DNA of 50,910 nucleotides, taken from contig JACRAL010000126.1 in assembly GCA_016213435.1 (NCBI GenBank), positions 1-50,910 of the forward strand. Reading direction: 5' to 3'. This document shows positions 48,301 through 50,910 of this stretch, piece by piece. Under the pieces are notes generated by a model. That model saw only the letters and a program-made list of their open reading frames with translations. It made no database searches and was not told the DNA's origin. This DNA comes from Bacteroidota bacterium. Lineage in GTDB: Bacteria; Bacteroidota; Bacteroidia; Palsa-948. Each line of letters opens with the position of its first letter. The stretch's first letter is position 1. Position numbers and translations under genes: made by a program.

Positions 48301-49176
48301 TTTGACGAACAAGGAAACCGTTATCCCGGTTCGGGCGGTGAGGCATACACAGCGCTTGCGCTTCTTTGCATCGGCAGAATGTCTGTAATTCAACGCGATA
48401 AGAACCGCACTGGAGTGCGATTCATCATTATTGAAGAGTTATCAAACATTGACGATACCAACTTCGGTTTATTCCCTGAAATTGCAAAAATGTTCGGCTA
48501 CCAGCTGCTCACGATGACGCCAAAACCTTTTGGTTCGTACAGCGAAAGCGAGTGGTACCTGCACATGCTCATCCGCGGAAAGGACAAGAACATCAATTAC
48601 CAGCCGATGAGTTTCTTCCGTACAAAAACGAGCAAACAGCGACTGGAAGAATACATGGGTGACGGTACTATCGTTTCGAAAGTAATGGAAGAAGAAGTTC
48701 CGATAATCACAGAAACTGCAAGTGAAATTACTGTGATTGAAACAGAAACTATTGCAGAAGTGATCTCCACTACTCCATCTGTAACCATGAGTGAAGCCGA
48801 GGCAATTAAAGAGGTAACTGAAGCAAATGATATCCTGAATGAAATTGCTAGGGATGAAACTGATATCATTTCTGAAACCATAAGCACTGCTCCACCTATT
48901 GATGCACCGGTCATTGCCGATGAGATCATAAACACAGAAGAAGAAGCTCCTACAGTTATTTCTATCAGCGAAACCACGATTGAAACAACGGAGGAACCTT
49001 TTGCAAGCGAAACTCCAACAGAAGAAATTGAAGATATCCCTCAAGCACCTGAAGCAAGTACGGACTTAAGCACAGAAAGAACACAGGAGTTTTTAGGGCT
49101 GAGAGATGAAAAGAAAACAGAAGAACAAAAAGATGAGAATCAGAATAAAGAAGAAGGAAGCGATGAGATAAAATAA
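45313..49176 (+). CDS. MksB/JetC-like SMC-type ATPase
   Basis: Walker A FTGGNGLGKSII, long coiled coil, signature YPGSGGEAYTALALLCIGRMS, FIIIEELSNID Walker B-like, disordered acidic C-tail. Confidence 0.78.
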   Translation: MSTYPKIYSLDTVGVRQHYNSEYLFHAVRTDFTGGNGLGKSIIADLMQLIIVPRRDMWKPGTEGIGKDERRVEGIPLNKDYIQYAYAFLNIERKQGQFLTIGVYISKTPRIPVRPFIIQASNNFEGGNLAPFSRPLHPSDFMNENKTIYDLRELSKHMKEKHSLYMKDFFQTEGIMQYYDLMYKNNILPVNLTKPENLKTYSKVIQSFARAKSLDITNSKSLQNFLFEDNDEIKRTFEEQKDQLHSLVKQYRENHFHTQELQQKQRKLLSLLETNKKSIAAKEEFLKSSASFSSQQYTNALARHENNTKHIETSTKNLLRQKNELEEITEELYICYTNLQKVCLLMKEKYEVLLKDFSDDTIQARKVSADLLRDKINLIAGLYPIVAQYESIEKIQHKLHEQQSFRGKKSSLNKILSLYSLADFEQSLWAKEDFLSASRHYNEKLSELPQQIEELETLVGLFEGTRDDSFFHWAIQNNKPLTKEQETVLMYLKELPVTKPEEVEAGTRYIANPLAMLSSFDAPPKSSPSGRTSEDVALPLKGGDGGGLGIWLTLGEVREFIPLVKKQRFTNTKNLKTILEKDTKAIKLSLEETHRELNTIQRLSAELTEIGFNQELTDIWKKRDEIENYTVDNSLNEEKIELIKTNWEDIQKLESLQLEFASIEHEAIEIAKKQSDIKNKMNSTKQAYGTCEYEFTKLRLESNIEIEIPEEDYSNMELDALDVIKNGFETKIKSCNEQKTWSEKYMIAAEGELRGYRSSEPILKQQMEAALVVFNEKKQLLESETGIVFEPTLIMGELNENIILRLEKKSEELLEAYHEEFTRVTEAFEETRGDKNPELIIDKFNFRTLVNVLCGKMGLEGLGPELERLNEELKKFGDLQLTIIIDVFKKVEVQYNAFRKLITELNFFFKENRISGVYNFQVDFNDRRDISVDWIRRMREHAKHQRLSAKLFITAENEVSPEHLILNIAKTLSDVGDCEISDLLDPKFYFDLRVGLFDEQGNRYPGSGGEAYTALALLCIGRMSVIQRDKNRTGVRFIIIEELSNIDDTNFGLFPEIAKMFGYQLLTMTPKPFGSYSESEWYLHMLIRGKDKNINYQPMSFFRTKTSKQRLEEYMGDGTIVSKVMEEEVPIITETASEITVIETETIAEVISTTPSVTMSEAEAIKEVTEANDILNEIARDETDIISETISTAPPIDAPVIADEIINTEEEAPTVISISETTIETTEEPFASETPTEEIEDIPQAPEASTDLSTERTQEFLGLRDEKKTEEQKDENQNKEEGSDEIK
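46875..46956. repeat. Palindromic repeat in-frame inside the SMC-like ATPase gene
   Basis: CCTCCCCTTCAGGGAGG and CTCCCCCTGAAGGGGGGAG; GGAGGGGGGCTT end. Confidence 0.8.
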
Positions 49177-49190
49177 AAAATGATTTACAA

Positions 49191-49586
49191 ATGAAAACAA
49201 TATTTACCGCTTGTACATTATTGTTTTCCATAGTTGGATTTACACAGACGGATTTATTATCTCAACACAAAGCAGACCCACAAGCAAAAGAAGAAGCGAA
49301 GAAAAAAATTGAATCAATCCGACAAGATATTCTTTCTGGAAAAATAGATTTCGCTACTGCTGCTAAAACTTATTCTATGGATCCTGGCTCAGCATCTCAA
49401 GGAGGATCGTTTACAAATATCCCTCGCGGAACATTTGTTCCCGAGTTTGAGACTGTTGTTTGGTCAGCAAAAGAAAAAATAGTTTCAGATGTATTTGAAA
49501 CAAACTTCGGATATCATATCCTTATGGTGGATGCAAAACGAGGAGATACGATTGATGTCCGGCACATTCTTATTATTCCTAAATAA
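49191..49586 (+). CDS. Stand-alone secreted parvulin domain protein
   Basis: Signal peptide plus EAKKKIESIRQDILSGKIDFATAAKTYSMDPGSASQGGSFTNIPRGTFVPEF...FETNFGYHILMVDAKRGDTIDVRHILIIPK. Confidence 0.9.
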   Translation: MKTIFTACTLLFSIVGFTQTDLLSQHKADPQAKEEAKKKIESIRQDILSGKIDFATAAKTYSMDPGSASQGGSFTNIPRGTFVPEFETVVWSAKEKIVSDVFETNFGYHILMVDAKRGDTIDVRHILIIPK

Positions 49587-49618
49587 GAATTCATGAATAT
49601 TTTCTTTGTTAAATATTC

Positions 49619-50440
49619 ATGAGAAAACTTACTAACCTCCTCGCAATAACAATCCTTATAGGCGGTTGCTCGTCCATGAAACAAACGAGTAATGCTAATG
49701 ATGACGATGTATACTATTCCAGAAAAGACAAATCTGATACAACTTCAATACATGCTAAAAACAATCTTGAATATGCTTTAGCGCATCCCACTACCACCAC
49801 CACGCTCACACTCAGGCGATGCAACTTAAAAACACTGCCACCTGAAATTGGGACTCTTAAAAATCTAAAGACTTTAAAAATTTATAAATGCAAACTCGAA
49901 ACTCTTCCTCCAGAAATAGGAAAACTTGGCAATCTTGAAACGCTCATATTAAACACCAATAAATTAAAAACGCTTCCTCCCGAGATCGGAAGTTTTGAAA
50001 AACTAAAATATCTTTCTCTTTCTTATAATGAATTGGAAAAACTTCCGCCAGAGATCGGCAACCTGATAAGTCTTGAAGTTCTGTCCCTGAATGGTAACCA
50101 ACTTACAGAATTGCCTCAGGAAATCGGCAGACTGAACGGACTCACTTATTTAACCCTTGCAAACAATAAACTAAGTGAGCTTCCTCCTTCCATAGGAAAT
50201 CTAACCATCCTCAAAACTTTTATCATTGGAAGAAACCGCTTTGACAAACTCCCTGCGGAAATCGGGAAACTTTCGAGTTTGTATGAGTTAAATGTTTCGG
50301 GCAGCGGTGCCATGCTCCAGATACCAAACAGCATTTGCGATATTTCCTCTCTTGAAAATCTTTATGTGGACGCTTCCACGCAGATTCCCTACTGCTTACA
50401 ATCACGTAACAGTTTCAGGTTTAAAATAATCGTGCAGTAA
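49619..50440 (+). CDS. Leucine-rich repeat lipoprotein
   Basis: Lipobox LIGGCSS; repeated LPPEIGxLxxLxxLxLxxNxLxx units. Confidence 0.93.
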   Translation: MRKLTNLLAITILIGGCSSMKQTSNANDDDVYYSRKDKSDTTSIHAKNNLEYALAHPTTTTTLTLRRCNLKTLPPEIGTLKNLKTLKIYKCKLETLPPEIGKLGNLETLILNTNKLKTLPPEIGSFEKLKYLSLSYNELEKLPPEIGNLISLEVLSLNGNQLTELPQEIGRLNGLTYLTLANNKLSELPPSIGNLTILKTFIIGRNRFDKLPAEIGKLSSLYELNVSGSGAMLQIPNSICDISSLENLYVDASTQIPYCLQSRNSFRFKIIVQ

Positions 50441-50457
50441 ATTTATTCGCTCACCCG

Positions 50458-50649
50458 TCAACCGATTCTTTTCACGCTGAAGATAGTATGAGATTTTGCT
50501 GAATGCTCCACACGCACAGGATCGCCAGCGCGAAGCAATTCGAAATCGGGAGCATCCAGCAGAATATCTTCTCTTTTGAACTGCTGGTTCCCAATAGTTA
50601 TTTTTTCTCCATCGTGGTTTACAATGCGGGTGTCCACTACTTTTTTCAC
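50458..50649 (-). CDS. Hypothetical protein, start uncertain (frame remains open upstream)
   Basis: 63 aa from a GTG start; same frame continues upstream as FGINIALCGRIYFGVLSEYRQEINSP. Confidence 0.4.
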   Translation of the reverse strand: MKKVVDTRIVNHDGEKITIGNQQFKREDILLDAPDFELLRAGDPVRVEHSAKSHTIFSVKRIG

Positions 50650-50910
50650 AGGTGAATTTATTTCCTGCCGATATTCCGAAAGAACTCCGAAATAAATACG
50701 CCCGCAGAGTGCAATGTTGATTCCAAAAACAAGAGTAAAAATTTCGAGATTTTCAAATCCTTCCGTAAAAAAATGAATGACCCCGCAGCAGAGCTGCGAG
50801 GTATCAATACAAATACATTATACTAAAATAGACGCAATTGATTCTTATGAAAATTTTTGTACGTCCCCTTATCAGTCCCTTGCTCATGAATATATCGTTG
50901 AATCACTTCC

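Noticed and set aside
48469-49044. Long minus-strand ORFs opposite the SMC-like C-terminus
   Set aside because: Arise from the low-complexity acidic Thr/Glu tail on the sense strand.
1-50910. rRNA or tRNA genes
   Set aside because: No conserved rRNA segments or convincing cloverleaf with a T-loop GTTCRA were recognised by eye; tRNAscan-SE and Infernal would be decisive.

Overview
This 50.9 kb window looks like a Bacteroidota chromosome segment. The calls rest on protein family recognition, a T9SS-like C-terminal domain, and the three-PPIase plus MoxR cluster. Most of it is a housekeeping backbone: yicC-gmk-nadD, msrB, MoxR ATPase and three parvulin-type PPIases, waaA/kdtA with a DegT aminotransferase and UDP-sugar dehydrogenase, accD, class I FBA, GAPDH, a primary-type sigma factor, HtrA protease and dapF. 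Several accessory pieces interrupt it. (1) Two gene islands (about 6.7-7.76 kb and 28.7-31.3 kb) share matched boundary sequences and a distal hairpin element that appears to covary; they resemble cassettes of an uncharacterised mobile system and are the best candidate for something new. (2) An AAA ATPase plus DUF4276/TOPRIM-like pair is a candidate defence module. (3) An MksF/E/B (JetA/B/C-like) condensin operon has no visible JetD nuclease and has an SdpI-like membrane gene inside it. (4) A GxxExxY (PD-(D/E)XK-like) gene is framed by 36-bp imperfect inverted repeats. (5) A 160-bp MITE-like element with 16-bp TIRs supplies the waaA stop codon. (6) Seven copies of a motif spaced at exactly 21 bp lie upstream of an HTH gene. 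(7) A 16-copy 21-nt minisatellite is open in several frames. (8) Dispersed palindromic and heptameric repeats lie in-frame inside conserved genes and inside signal peptides. No rRNA, tRNA or CRISPR array was recognised. All homology calls are by eye; no database search was run.
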